Part shown: positions 47,176 through 59,933 of the stretch, in pieces
How the letters are laid out: every line of letters starts with the position of its first letter
Numbering within the stretch: the first letter of the stretch is position 1
NCBI GenBank assembly: GCA_029448655.1
Contig: JACCLO010000001.1
Coordinates: 1,922,001 to 1,986,000, forward strand
Direction: 5' to 3'
Source: Wolfiporia cocos
Lineage: Eukaryota; Basidiomycota; Agaricomycetes; Polyporales; Phaeolaceae
DNA: 64,000 nt
Notes under the pieces: generated by a model
What the model was told of the DNA's origin: nothing
What the model saw: the letters and a program-made list of their open reading frames with translations, nothing else
Databases searched by the model: none
Translations under genes and position numbers: made by a program

Positions 47176-49004
47176 TTATTGCTCGGAACCATTTCCCGCT
47201 AGATCGTGCATAGCTTTCTTGACTTCTAATCTCTCCATGACAGCTCTGTGTAGACTCGATGTCTTAGCGCGACCCGTCTTACTCTTCATCTTCGCCGATT
47301 TCTGCTCCATAGTCTCGACAGTGGTAGGAGTTCCACCCTGCAAACTCGGGTCCTCGTGAGTAGAAGGAGTATTACCGTCCATCTCATGCGAATCTTTGCG
47401 ATTCCCATGAACAGCGGTCGAAGTCAGGTGCGAGGGAATAATGATCGGCGTGGGTCGAGGCGGAGGCGGCCACTTGATCCACGGCATGCAATCGTGAGTG
47501 TGAGACAAGTCGAGACGGAGAACGACTTACGCCGCGGTTCGGCTGATTAAAATGTAAAGCGGCCCATGGTGGGTATTCTCTCTCTAAGTGAACAATGTGG
47601 TCCTCGAGATATTTGAGGCGGTCTAGGAGAGATCTGGGCGGGGACGGGACTGTATACCGCAGCAGTCAGCAGGGGATCCTCGAGAGACCGAGCCTGCTCA
47701 CGTACCATAGCGTACCGAGAGATGGGACTCAATATTCCCTATGCGCTCATCAAGAGCAGGATACCGATCAGCGCTAGGCGAACTGTCGTCGACGACTGGT
47801 TTGTCTAATTTTGAGCTTATGTGAGTCTTTGGTTCGTGGTCAAGGTCGGCCTTCAATGTACGGCGAAGCGGTCCATCCTCGTTTTTCGCGATATCGTATT
47901 TCATCTGTACGTCTCTATCCTGCGTCTTGGCATCTGTGCGAGCACATGATGAAATCACCGGCTGGGAGTTGTCATTCCCACTAGGATTCAACCGGCGACG
48001 CTTTTCGGCGATAGACTGAATAAACTCGGTGCGATTGGAGGCATCATTGCGAGCCCGATTCCGGGCAAGGAAATTGGAAACGTCTTTGTTGAACTATCAA
48101 TGCATGAGTAATTGACAAACACATTGAGGGAGCATGACGTACTGACGATTGCGAGCGAGGTTCTATACCAGATCCTAGGTGACTGTAGTCGAGCTTACGA
48201 TCGTCTAAGGCTCGGCCATGCGGCTGGAGCTCAGTCGGCATCGTATCGGGCTCAGGTCCTTGGGTATCACTGCGCCTACGCATGTGCTTTGTGGTACACA
48301 TGGCAATTAGCGACCGCTCTTGTTAACGATAGCGATAGCTCTTCACTCACGGACAACGCTTTCAGCAATTGACCTAACGCGAGGGGAAGCGTTTTGTCTT
48401 CCCATTCAGGGTTCATGACAAGCATGTCTGCCTCAAAGCCACGTAACGCTTGCGTAAGACCGGAGGCCCTCAAAAAGGTTTTAATGACTACATCCCAATC
48501 TTTCTGATACTCAATGGGCGGCGATGGCGATCTGGGTGGCAAGGCTTGTGGGGGATGCGCAAATTGCGGTCCTTCCCCAAAATTTTGAGCTAGTAGCCCA
48601 GAATCTCGTGACAATTGCGATTGAAGAGACGAGCTTGGGTTCACATATGCATGAAAATAAGGATAAGGGTACTGGTAGAATCCGGGACCATTATCATGTG
48701 AGTTTGCGCTTGCCCATCCGCTCATTGGATATGCATAGTAAGCATAGGAGTTAGCAGCAGATGGAGTAGCAACGTAGGATGTGTGTGTTTGTCCTGATGG
48801 ATTATTCTGCACAGACCCCGCCAAATTAGTATGTCGGTGTAGACTGGATGAACTTGCATGGGTTGCCTGCGAAGATGTCGCTTGTGATGAAACCTCTGAT
48901 TCTTGAGCCATCACGTTCTCTATAGTTGTATTCTCAGGTTCTTGTATATCTGAGTCTGCGGGAGCTTTGGATGAACCTGCTGCTGATGGAGGAGGGCCGA
49001 GCAT
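47176..49004 (-). CDS. MBIP-like protein (MAP3K12-binding inhibitory protein 1 family)
   Basis: Firm minus-strand exons are 48351..49004, 47706..48093, 47531..47649 and 47176..47472. An additional exon ending at 48143 (HGRALDDRKLDYSHLGSGIE) is likely, but its 5' boundary is not resolved. The N-terminal part is a disordered Ser/Gln/Tyr-rich region. The middle contains VSNFLARNRARNDASNRTEFI, SCARTDA and ERIGNIESHLS. Next come LLDRLKYLEDHIVHLEREYP and PWAALHF, a coiled-coil that ends in the 'LEDKILxLE...SPEYF' style of animal MBIP. The order of NxREF, SCARTDA, ERLxNIExHL and RxKxLEDxIxxLE matches my memory of MBIP, a subunit of the metazoan ATAC acetyltransferase complex. Function in fungi is unknown. 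A start at 49034 is an in-frame alternative. Confidence 0.68.
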
Positions 49005-49271
49005 GGTAATTGGGCGAAGCAGACGCGCGTACAATTGCCGGGCGGTACTACATCCCCGCTTATATTTGCAAGGAACAAATAAGTACGCGCGCTTGTCCGA
49101 TTGTGGCAGTCGAGTCGCGTTGTCGCCTGGCCGGATGTTGTCTTAGTATCTGGGAGTAGTCTGTGCTCGATATATCTTTACGCGTACGCAATTTTGCAAC
49201 TCGGAGCTGAACCTGCTTGTGGCGATACGAAGCTAGAGTTGACCGCCGCATCTGTACACCAAGCCGTGAGG

Positions 49272-52200
49272 ATGGCCGTCGATGTGCGCCATCAGCCTAC
49301 GACGTCCCGGAGTCCGCATGACGAACTCCCGATCGAGTTAATATCCTCTATCGAACGTATCCTTAATACATGTGGAGAGGAACAGCGGGATCCCCTTGAG
49401 ACTCTCGCCAACGATTTCAATCCGGTGAAGGTCCTGAATAGCCATTTCCCTGATGGTGCGTAGTGTTGCAATTGTCCAGAGGATGATGCCTGCGATCATT
49501 AACCGTGTGTCTGCAAACAACAGAGGCATCACTTGGTCAGCTGGAGGCGGTGCAGGCGCGTCTCGCGGAGAATGAGACGGAGCTCCAGCGCTCGATAGAT
49601 TCATTGAAAGAGGAGCTTAGGCATAACCAGGATCCTAGCAAGATGCAACTAATACAAGAGATGATATCTGTATGTTATACCTCGGCTTTGTCACGTAGGG
49701 AGAGCCAATGACATGTCGTTCTTTTGCAACCTACGTGCCTTTAGGACCTATTGGGGCAAATGTCTCGCATACGGGAGAAAGCGACAGAATCTGAGGCCGT
49801 TGTTCGAAATATCACAAAAGAAATACAGATTTTGGACTTAGCCAAGAAGAATCTCATTCTCAGTATGACGACATTGAAACGGCTGCAGATGTTAGGTATG
49901 CAACTTCGACGCCGCGCACTACTGTGCCGCTGACGAATGAACTCAGTGGACGCATTAAGCCAGTTAGAGGAACAAGTGAAAGAGAGGAGGTATAGTGAGA
50001 TTGTACAAAGCCTAGCTGTGAGCGAGGCTTATCTATTCGGATTGGATGCACTGTATCAACGTGGATATCACAACGATCTAGGCTGTAAAACAGATAGGTG
50101 CATCTTTCAAGCCGTACACGTCGATCCCTCGAATTTCTCAAACATGGCGCCGTATCCAAGAGATACAAGGTGAAATACGCCTCAAGATCGATGCAGACTG
50201 GGAAACGTTGTGAGTATATGCACCGTAGCGGAATATCAAAAAGGTCATGGACGTTCACTCTAGCTACATGGCAGATCCTTCGAAACCGATCAAACCTTCG
50301 GTAATCGCAGATGCCTGCCTCGTAATCGATGTTATAGGACCAGAGATTCGCACTCAATTTATTGATCGTTACGTCGCCCTCGAGCTCAAGGAGTACCGCA
50401 GGATCTTCCGTGCCACAGACGAGGCTGGCCAGCTCGACAACCTCTCTCGACGCTTTGCGTGGTTCAGACGTCTATTACAAACCCATGAAAATGAACAAGG
50501 GAGAGTGTTCCCTGCAGAATGGAGGGTGGGGTGGTTCTTGTGCGCCAAGTTCGTTGAAATAACTCGGTAACTCAATTTATCCGTCACTCATGTGCGACGT
50601 CTCACTCGAAAACATAGAGATGACATGACCGTGTTATTGTCAAAAGCAGGCTCGAAGCTCACGGTCAAGCAGCTCCTAGATACACTACAAGAAACCATAG
50701 AATTCGAAGCATCGATGGCAAGGAAGTATGCTACTCCAGTAGGTCAAACAAGTCAATCACGAGATTGATGCGCTCACACTTTGGGCAACGAAGTTACCGG
50801 AGATTTTGAAAGCAACACAACCTGCAGGTGCATCGCGACCTCTCAAGAGCATTACATCGGCCTTCGAGCCACATATGGGCGTCTTCATTGATGCACAGGA
50901 CAAGTTCGCAGCCATTTCTTGTTCCCAAGAATCCTCTCACACGCATTATACAGAGCGCTCTCTGACATGCTCTCACAGTATAGGGGGCCGAAATCCCGGT
51001 CATCGCTGGAAGCCCCCAGTACAAGTGCAGACAGCAGCGCGCCCCCAGTGTTGGTATTGCCGTCTTCAACCGAGTTATTCTATTTCTATGCGCAAACGCT
51101 GGATCAGTGTGCTTGTCTATTTACCGGACAGCCCCTGTATGATCTCTCCGCTCTACATAAGAAATGGCTCAAAATCTACGCAGGTATGTTAGGGACCTTG
51201 TGAGTCAAAATGGCGTTCCATAACTGATCACATTTGACAACGACTCAAATTCAGAGGAGGTACTAGTAGCCAGTATGAAAAGGTATGTCTATTGTGCACT
51301 TTGTCAAATTGCCTCACTCATCTGTCCCTGGTGTAGGCCTACCTTCACATCAAGGAAGTCCATCGAAAGCCGCCTTGATTTAAACGAGGTCAAGAACGCG
51401 TGCACGCTCATCAATACCGCTGACTACTGCCAAACAACCGCACTTGAAGTACTATGACACATCTTCTCTGCGAGCTTATGTGCCGACGAATCCATCATTA
51501 CAGCTCGAAGAGAATATTCGCGAGAAAAGCGACGAGCCATTCAAGGAGAAGATCTCATTCCAAGAAGAACGTGATCTCTTCGTCAAGTTCGTGATCATGC
51601 TGGTCTTCCGATATCGGTCTCACAATTCACGGTAGCGCGATTTCTGTAGCCATACAAGTGATGATTAGAGAGCTCGAGTCAGCTTGTGATAACGCGTTCA
51701 CCACTATGTCGCGTACCGCATGGGCAACTCTTAAATCAGTCAGTGGGCAATCGACCTACGTCGAGGACCTTAGCAAGGCTATCGAGCAAGTAGTAGAAAC
51801 TGTCAAGCCACTTGTCGAGCAAAAGAAGTATCTCCGTAATTTCCTAGACAAAGCGTCGAGGTCTGTTCATTTGCGGTCGTCGAGTTGCTCTTTCTAACCT
51901 GCTCCTTGTCGATAGCGCACTGTTCGCAAAGTTTACAAATGCTTTGGTCAAGAGCCGACCACTGAAAGAAATTGGGGCCGAGCAACTTCTGATTGACTTG
52001 CAAGCACTTAAGTCTGCATTACTGAGGATACCCGGTGACACCCTCGTCACCCCGAAGTATGCATCACTACGGGGTGTATTTGACGACTACTGACGATATC
52101 TAAGTTATACCCGAAGTGTGACGAAACACACGACGCGACTGGAAGCATTGCTGAAAGTAATTGTGACCCCTGTGGTATGTTGACGATTCGCTTTCTACCA

Positions 52201-52706
52201 TCTGCTCTATGCTGACGGCGGCATAGGACCCGGCGGAAGGTTTCATTCTCAACTATACACTGTTGATCGGAGATGCCTCCTTTACGAACTTCCAGAAGGT
52301 CTATTCAGTCGTAGCAGCTTTTATGCTTGTGTCCTCATCTACTCCTCAGATCCTCGATCTCAAAGGCACCACCAAGACAGAGCAGAACGACCTACTCGAC
52401 TCCTTCCTCACAATCACGAGCACCAAGACCGACCTTGATAGCACCTCATTTTTATCGTCCCTTGACATGGATCCAGGTCAAGTAACAAGCCTGAACAGCC
52501 CAGGAAGCAGCCGCGTTAACCTCCTCGCGGGTGCAAGCGCTGGCGAAAGCATTCTAGCAGCGCTGGCGTCACCGCCTGCGACGGGGCCATCCACGGGCTC
52601 TGACACACCTCCCAGGGTCGACCAGACTGCAAAGCGCGAGGTCTTCTCTGACTTCAAGAGATTCGTCAGTTTCGGTCTAAGGCGGGAAACCCTACCGCCA
52701 TCTTAA
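49272..52706 (+). CDS. VPS53: GARP complex subunit Vps53
   Basis: Vps53 is a subunit of the GARP tether that captures endosome-derived vesicles at the trans-Golgi network. Seventeen exons join in phase: 49272..49455, 49524..49669, 49745..49895, 49947..50017, 50082..50209, 50264..50566, 50618..50738, 50794..50903, 50954..51183, 51255..51282, 51337..51448, 51504..51586, 51636..51860, 51916..52056, 52105..52174, 52227..52298 and 52350..52706, giving 843 residues. N-terminal landmarks are NDFNPVKVLNSHFPDE and a coiled coil rich in Glu/Lys. The core has RYVALELKEYRRIF, DEAGQLDNLSRRFAWFRRLL, FPAEWRV, CAKFVEITR and FEPHMGVFIDAQDKALSDML. The C-terminal rod includes STELFYFYAQTLDQC and ACTLINTADYCQTTALEL. 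All are Vps53 blocks. It converges on TSR1 with 149 bp between stop codons. Confidence 0.95.
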
Positions 52707-52855
52707 TCATGTTACCATACCCTGCGACAGCGGACTGGGAGGATGCTAAAGAACACTATTCGTGCTGATGCCAATAGATCATATCCCGGATACATACATG
52801 ACAAATGCCGTAACGATACAGGGTAAGCAAGTAGATAAGATACTAGCATATAGTC

Positions 52856-55738
52856 TCATTCCTCCATCGCGTCGTCGCGACTGAGGGATGCGACAGGCTC
52901 TTCCTTCCAGATTTCACTCCATTTTGGATATACGCGCTTGTACAACGACATGCAGATTGTGTCCACCTGGCTGATGGGGCCGTCGAAGTGCGCCTTGAAG
53001 TAGCCGTGTGTACCGAGGGACTCCTTAATATGACCCGTCCGGCCGTATTTCGTGTGTAACTGGATGGGCTTGAAGTATTTGACGTCATCTGAGACAGCCG
53101 TTAGATAAACCAGCCAGTCTGAATGGTTGTGAACTGGACTTACCTTGATTGAAGAACATGTACCGCACGGTGCCGGTCTTTTTGTGCACCTTGAAAGGAT
53201 GGCCGGTGAGGATGATTCGCTTTGCGATGATACGGGTCGTGTCCGGGTTCAGGAAGCTGCCCATCGCGACAAGCTCTGGGGCTGCGAGAGGATCAGCTAG
53301 CAGTCACGGCGTAAGGTTTTACAATCTTACATTGAGGGTCTTCTGTCTCTCTGAGAAACAGGCATGGCTGCTTCCCGAATACAACCGGACCGTAGGTCGT
53401 TGCGACGTTCGTGACGCCATGCCGGAGGTAGCGCTCGAATTTGTGCACATTGTTTGCGCCCTTTCCGCCGCCACGAGTGTGCTGGCTGTAGATGGGGTTG
53501 ACGCGGAGGCGTCGAGGACCTACGCACAGGATCAAAGGATCCTATAATGTCCACTAAGCAATGCCAATATGCGGACTGTGTGGAGCGCGTTCACCTTTGA
53601 CCTGACAGTGCCTGCGTACTCTGTGTTGCGTTGGATGGTGAAGTTCAGGATAGTCTTCTTGTGTTCATGTTGCATAAGGCCGAAAAGGGTCAGAGGTTCG
53701 CCCACACTTTGCTGTGCAGCCTCCTGTGGCACGTCTTTGAGGTACACCGTCACACGCGTACCAGGCTATATGCGCATGTCAGTTCATCGCAGGTGTAGAC
53801 TCGTTTGTTGTCAACGCACCTCAACCGCAGTGCTATCCATTTCTGCACGTTTGCGCACAGCACGCTCCGTACGCTTATAGTCCTCGAACTGGAATATACG
53901 CGCATAATCCCGCGGCAAGTTTTCATATGGATCCCATGGACTCGTCCGGAACGAGCGCATGCCGCGATACCTCTGGAAACGCGTGCGCGCGGGGACATCG
54001 AGCGGGGTGTCAACCTCGTCCGGGAATGCTGCATCGTCCTCCTCATCTCGCTCACGATTCCGCCACGTCTTCAATCTGCGAAGTTGCTAGGGATCAATTT
54101 ACGATGAGAGTATGAGAGATATAGCATTACGCACTGTCGGTCCTCCTCCTCCATGTCCAGATCCTGAAATGCGACGCTCCGCCGGCTCTCCGCGTCCATT
54201 TCGTCCGCATCCATCGGCATCTCGACCATCTCTTCCTCTTCCTCCTCCTCTTGCGCATCATTCTTCCCCGCCTCGCTCCCACCCTCGCCGTCCTCGTCCT
54301 CGTCTCCTTCATCATCAGTCTCGTCGACGATCCAGGTTGCCTGATATTCGCTCATGCCCTTCGGAATCCTGCGCACGCGCTTCGGTGTCGTGCCCTTCTT
54401 CGCGTCCGGGATCGTAGAGCGTCCGTGCGTGCCCGCGCCCGCGGGCGCGCTGCGCATCTCTGCCTCCGTCGGCCACGTCTGCTCGTTCGCCATGTCGTCC
54501 GGGTTATTGCTCGACACAAGCGACTCAGCGTCAGACGTGCTCGGTTCCGCGAGCAGCGCCGGCTCGACCTCCATCGCATCCCCGCTACTTTTGTGGTGCC
54601 GCGGGAGTGGTGCGGACACGATCTGAATATCTCATCAGCATCTTGGGCCACAGATTCACCAAGTGGCGAGACCCGTGCACGCACCTTCAGAACCTGGAAG
54701 TCCCCAAAATTTGGCAGGTGTACGAGGCGGTCTGCGGAGAGCGGCGCGCGGCGCACAACGCCCGTAACGCCGAGCACGCCGTCCTGCCACTCGACCTGCT
54801 CGCCGAGCACACACGGGCGGCCGTCGCGCCATCTAACTTCGTCCGGGCGGCCCTCGCACAGCGCACGCACAGCGTTGAGGGCGTCTGCGCTCGCGTGGAG
54901 GTCAAACACTCGCATCTGTGCGGGCACGAAGTATTGGATGAAGGAGAGGAGCGACTTGAGGATGCCCGGCTTCGCCTTGGGGTCCATCGGTGCGTTTGCG
55001 GAGACGACGGAGACGACCTCGGGCAGGCCCTGCGCCTGCAGCGTACGCAGGAGCGTGTCGCCCCAGGTGTCGACCTCAACCTCGGAGGAGAGGACAAAGA
55101 CGACGTAGTCGGCGGCTTTGCATGCGTCGAGCGTCGTGTAGAGGCGCTTGTAGGGAAGGGGGAGGAACTGCAGGGAGGTCTTGAAACGTTCTGCTCTGCA
55201 TAGTCCTACCGTGTAAGGACTGAGGTAGACAGGTCAGAGATGAATCAACGTACTTTACTTTCCAAATCCCCTGTTCCGGTGCCTCTCCAATAGATGGGTC
55301 CAGCGATTGCGCAAGCGCAGTGGCTACATTGCGAGCCGATACATCCTCAGTAAGGGGGACAATGGCAACTATACGCGGCACTCCATCCACCCCGTTGAAT
55401 ATCCGAGTCGCAGACACGAGAGCCTGACGTTTGTTGTCGCGGATCTGCTTCGCGTGGAGGCGGCGGTTAACCCGTAACTGTGCTGCAGCACTGGCCGTTG
55501 ATGTATTTTTGGGCGATTGTCGAGCGGTGCGACCTTTTCAAGTGGCATGAATACCAATATGATGAATAGCTTACTACGTGCTTACCCCTTGAAGCTTCTT
55601 TCAGCGCACTTTTGGTTGCATGTCGAGACTTGTAAGGCTTGTTTGACTGCAACCTGTCAATTACAACGCGTTGTATGCGGGTAGGCAACCCACCTGCTTG
55701 AGTGTAGGCCGATGATGGTGAGCGGTCGCACCGGCCAT
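52856..55738 (-). CDS. TSR1: Ribosome biogenesis protein Tsr1
   Basis: Tsr1 is a GTPase-like factor that binds pre-40S particles and is needed for 20S pre-rRNA processing. Ten minus-strand exons join in phase: 55694..55738, 55586..55646, 55254..55533, 54685..55195, 54135..54622, 53820..54075, 53595..53765, 53331..53541, 53144..53281 and 52856..53088, giving 797 residues. Landmarks are the basic start [52 protein letters not shown], a very acidic stretch [38 protein letters not shown] and [18 protein letters not shown] sequence. The C-terminal domain-4 region reads [40 protein letters not shown] and LYKRVYPKW. Around the 54076-54134 intron an alternative junction (donor at 54131) gives a nearly identical product. 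Overlapping antisense and alternate-frame ORFs in the GC-rich part are shadows. Confidence 0.95.
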
Positions 55739-56197
55739 GTCGCCGAGGTATGCTCAAGAGTGCGAGGAGATTCGGAGCTCCTCCGCTCGAGTACGCTGAT
55801 CGCGGTCGTAAATTGACGATCTAATCTAAAGCAGATTAGATTATCAATACCCCAGCCGATCGATCGGGTGCGCGCGCTCCGCGACAACATATTCGAATTC
55901 ACTAACATGACGAGTTTGGTATGTAGTACTCTGCTATTGGAATCCAAGTAGCTATATAGAGGAAAGCGACAAGTGCTATGATATTCAGTGTGTGCGACGT
56001 CCCGATCCTCGACTGACTGAACATAGATATGGAAGGATGAAGGGTTAGATCTTAGATATTGAACATAGGAGAATAGATATCGTAATGACGTGGCAATTTG
56101 CCTCGTCAGGTCTTGTCGCAGGTCATGTTATGGTAGGGTGCTGCTTCTACCTTTGAGTACGCGGTGTGCTGTATTGGCTAACTCATGAGGATCCCCC
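55739..56197. other. Intergenic region between TSR1 and CLC transporter 2
   Basis: About 460 bp upstream of TSR1 and downstream of the CLC gene, both on the minus strand. An AT-rich TTAGATCTTAGATATT-like direct repeat sits near 56046-56061. Otherwise nothing is seen. Confidence 0.55.
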
Positions 56198-59100
56198 CTA
56201 AATTTGCCCGAGGAATGCCAGCCATGTCTTCTTGTCAATCACGCCTTCATCTGTGGTGAAGGAACGATTTTCAGCATTTCACTTTCCGCTCAATGTGAAA
56301 TACCCACAATATCCGTCCGTATCCGTCACCACGACATACCGGGCACCAAGCTTTGTGAATAATTGCTGGACGAGCTCCAGCGGCGAATTAGACCGCACAG
56401 TGAGTGGCGCCTTCGTCACGCCGTATAAGAACTGGGTCGAGCGACTTCATCAAAGCACTGACCTGATCCATGTACGGGCTAAAGTCAAATGGGTCAAGAG
56501 CTGCGACGTGCGACCCGGTCTCCACCAGTGACGAGACTGACGATGCCGGATAGTGCCCATGTCCGTACGGGCCAGAGTAGCGGAACGAGATCATCCGATC
56601 CGCGTCATCGGCTACGATACCTGTCGGTGCGTAACGAGTGAGTATAGCCCTCTCAAACAGACGCCGGAGCGAGGACGCATACTCAGCGCGTGCTCGAGCT
56701 CGTTCGCCCCGATATAGCCTACGAGGCGCGCCCCCCCCTCATCGTTGCGCAGGATCGGGATCCCGCTGTCCGAGTTGCCGGTCGCGAGCAGGCTCTGCAG
56801 CTGGTCGCGCAGACTCTTGACAGTGTTCGTGCTGTCGACACTGATGATTTCAACGTCACGGGCGGTCTGACAATGCGTGAGCAACACGGATGAGACAACT
56901 ACCTGAGAGAAAGCGTACGACGTCGTCTATCTGGAGGTTGCCCCACACGTAGTCGTGCTTCGCATCCAGGTACGGTAGCTGGGACAGCCTGTCGGACAAT
57001 GTCAATGATGCTGATGAATCATATTCATCTCATAATTTACTCAATGACGAGATCGTAAATCCCCTTCGGCTCCAGCGCGTCAGCTACTGCCTTCGCAACG
57101 AGCACCGAGAGCATAACGGGTACAGCATACGTGAGCGTGTCTGTGAGTTCGAACATGATGACTGCCAACGAGACCGTGGTCCGCTGCACGTGTATATAGT
57201 CAATTTATGGTAGACCATATCGCGTGGGACCCACCGTTACGCCAGATAAAGTCGCCGCGGCGCCAACCATCGCATACAGTCCAGGAATCACACAGTTCAG
57301 ATCGCCCTTGCAAGAAGCGAACATCGCACTATCCGGATGCGAGTACTGCAGCCACTGCACCAGAATGCCGAGTATCCTCCCCGCGCATGCGCCAACTGCC
57401 CACGCATCAATCGGCCTCGCCTTCGCCACCTACGCAATGACATTAAACGGCCACTCACCTCCAAGCGAAGGGATGAAGATCCCCGCGGGCAGCTTGATGC
57501 CGAACGTGATGATCGTCAGCGCGCCCTTGACGAGCAACGCGACGGCGATCGCGCGTATGACGGGGAGCGCCTGTTCCGGGGGATTGAGCACGCACAGGCC
57601 GAGGTGCGTGTTCGCGCTCCCCGGTTGGCACTCCGCGAACAGGTTGTAGACGAGCTCCGTGCTGCCCATACGCGTGTAAGGGTTCAGGAAGCAGAGCACC
57701 GTCGTCACTAGTGTGACCTGCGGAGCGGTCAGCGGGGGTATTGACGGGTTATGAGGAGATGGCTGACTAGGAAGACTTCGATGACAGGGTGCGATTTGAG
57801 CCAAGTGCCGTTGCGGACATGGCGGCCCCACCGGTAGTTGAGTTTCGAGAAGAATGCGCCGTAGACACCCTGTGAGTATGAGAACAATTCGAGCAAGGCA
57901 CGGCGTCTATTATCACTTACCCCGAAGATGCCCAAAAGCAGGAAGAACATTAGCTCATATGCGTGCCAATCCTGTATTGTGTTCAGTGTTGGGATACAAT
58001 GTGCTGTTTCGTATTCCTGACCTTGTCATATGTAACCTGGAAGAGGACCAGTTTCCCGCTCCCGAAGGGATCAAGGAATTTCAAGGTCATTGCTGCCACC
58101 ATAGCACAGAAAAAGCTAGGTAAGGAGTAGCAGTATAAAGTTAGAAACATGAGCTCCTAGAGTCAGCGTTAGATTTACCTCCTCCACATGACCTTCGCAG
58201 GGAAGAAGTACGACACTTCTTCTAAGCTGAAGAGCACACCACCTATGGGTGCACCAAATGCCACAGCGACTCCGGCAGCGCTAGCAGCACTGAGGATCTC
58301 GCGGCGCTTGCCTACAGCATCGCTTGTTAGTTTATGGCATAGGTCCTCAATGTGCAACTGTACCTTCGTTAGTCTCATACTTGTTGAAAAACCTGCTGAC
58401 AATATTGCCGATGCAGGAGGCGATGTGTACAAATGGCCCTTCTTTGCCTGTAGAGGATATAATGGTCAGTTCTGCTGTTGTGTCAGTCAGAACGACGAGA
58501 TCGATGTACTTACCCAGAGACAGTCCAGATGCGACCGACAACGCCAAGCCCACTGATTTCGTGAATAGTGTTCTACCACCTAGATACCCGTGTATCACAA
58601 ATCCTATTGTCTGTTGTCAAATATGTGAACAGAACTCCAATCGTGAAACCTGCCTGAGAGGATTGTCTTGATCTCGGGAATACCACTTCCCGCTGCCTAA
58701 AAACCCGAAGTACTAATGAGAATTTCCTCATCGAAGCGATATAGCCAGGAGAGCTCCACAAATCTCGTGAAGTGGATGTGACGGAGCTCGGCAAATAGTC
58801 TACGTACATAATATAGGGTCTTGCGCTTATGCTCCCCGGCAGGTACTGCGGCCGCCTTTTGATCGGCATCGATGTCCGCGAAGTCAGGCGAAAGAACACC
58901 GGAGTCTTTCCGGGTGATAAAGCTCGTGGATGCGGTAAGATGAATCGTCAACAACGAAGACATCACCGCCAACGTTAACTGCGCATCGGATGTGAGTACA
59001 ATTCGCTGGGGTTGGAGTTTGTATTGTACATACCGCGATGATGGCATACGCAATGTACTCGACCATCTCGGCCTGGAAGCCCATCCAATCGCCTCTCTTC

Positions 59101-59933
59101 TCAACTACCTCTCCGAAGGCGTCTGTCCACGTGCGCCATGCCGGGCACTCGTCTTCCATAGCTAACGTCAAATGTGGTACCGGAGATACAAACACAGCAT
59201 CGCCCTCAACAGGGCAGCAGAAACGCTTCGCCTTTGTCCATCCATCCTGACAGTATCCCTCTTTGATATCGAACAACCACTGTTCGCCACGCACGATGAG
59301 GAATGCCACAATAGCGGTCAAGAAGCCAACGATTGTAACGATGATCCATCCGACACCCCTGTCCAGCTGTCTAATGAGGCGACCACGCTTCGACCTCCGT
59401 CTCCTAAGGCGCGAATGACGTGCGGAGTCCTTGATGGCGTCATGCAGCCAGTCAATGGAGGTGAATGATGAGTACCACACGCGTATACCGTTTGTTCTGA
59501 CATCAATCGCGGTATTCGGAGACTCAAAGTCGTCCTTCGGACTGTCGTATGCGGGAATAGGCTGCTGAGCAAAGTAGGAGTCTCTTAAGGACGGCGCTGC
59601 AGAACGGGGCGAGCCTGGAGTCGACTTGGAATATATTCGCAAGCCGGGCAGTGCGCTCAGGCCGCGGCGCGCATGGAAATTAGACTTGGACTTGCTCCTC
59701 CCAGTGCGCGTCAGGTTCGACAATGTCCCGTAGGATGCGATGCGGTTAGGCGCATTAATGTCATTATGGAGTGTAGTCGTCTCGTCTGGAATGGCAGCTT
59801 CGTTGCCTATTCGCAGGAGGCGCTGACGACGCCACGCAGGGTCAGACGGGCCACTATGTGGCCCCACGGGCACGCCTTCCGTGGCCTCAGTTAAGGCGGG
59901 ATTAGACTGCCTTCTATTCGGGATCGGTGGCAT
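56198..59933 (-). CDS. CLC-family chloride/proton exchanger, ClC-3/4/5 type
   Basis: Seventeen minus-strand exons join in phase: 59034..59933, 58808..58978, 58654..58696, 58514..58603, 58364..58447, 58179..58311, 58022..58115, 57921..57971, 57768..57869, 57459..57717, 57235..57395, 57041..57183, 56919..56988, 56683..56866, 56463..56620, 56308..56410 and 56198..56250, giving 932 residues. A cytosolic N-terminus of about 200 residues precedes helix B. Ion-path motifs are [27 protein letters not shown] (gating Glu), [12 protein letters not shown] (proton Glu) and [12 protein letters not shown]. The C-terminus has two CBS domains ([15 protein letters not shown]..., [17 protein letters not shown]...VVVTDTDG). 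The retained glutamates argue for an exchanger of endosomal/vacuolar type. The intron at 58604-58653 begins with GC. An upstream ATG at 59969 is in frame. Confidence 0.93.
58604..58653 (-). other. GC-AG intron in CLC transporter 2
   Basis: The exon ends ATCCTCTCAG and the intron begins GCAGGTTT, ending ACAATAG. Splicing joins TILSG to FVIHGYLGG, an invariant family junction. The GT four bases on would shift the frame. Confidence 0.86.

Noticed and set aside
54251..55203. Plus-strand ORFs of 198-285 codons
   Set aside because: Antisense shadows of TSR1 exons 4 and 5, whose minus-strand translation matches Tsr1 along its whole length.
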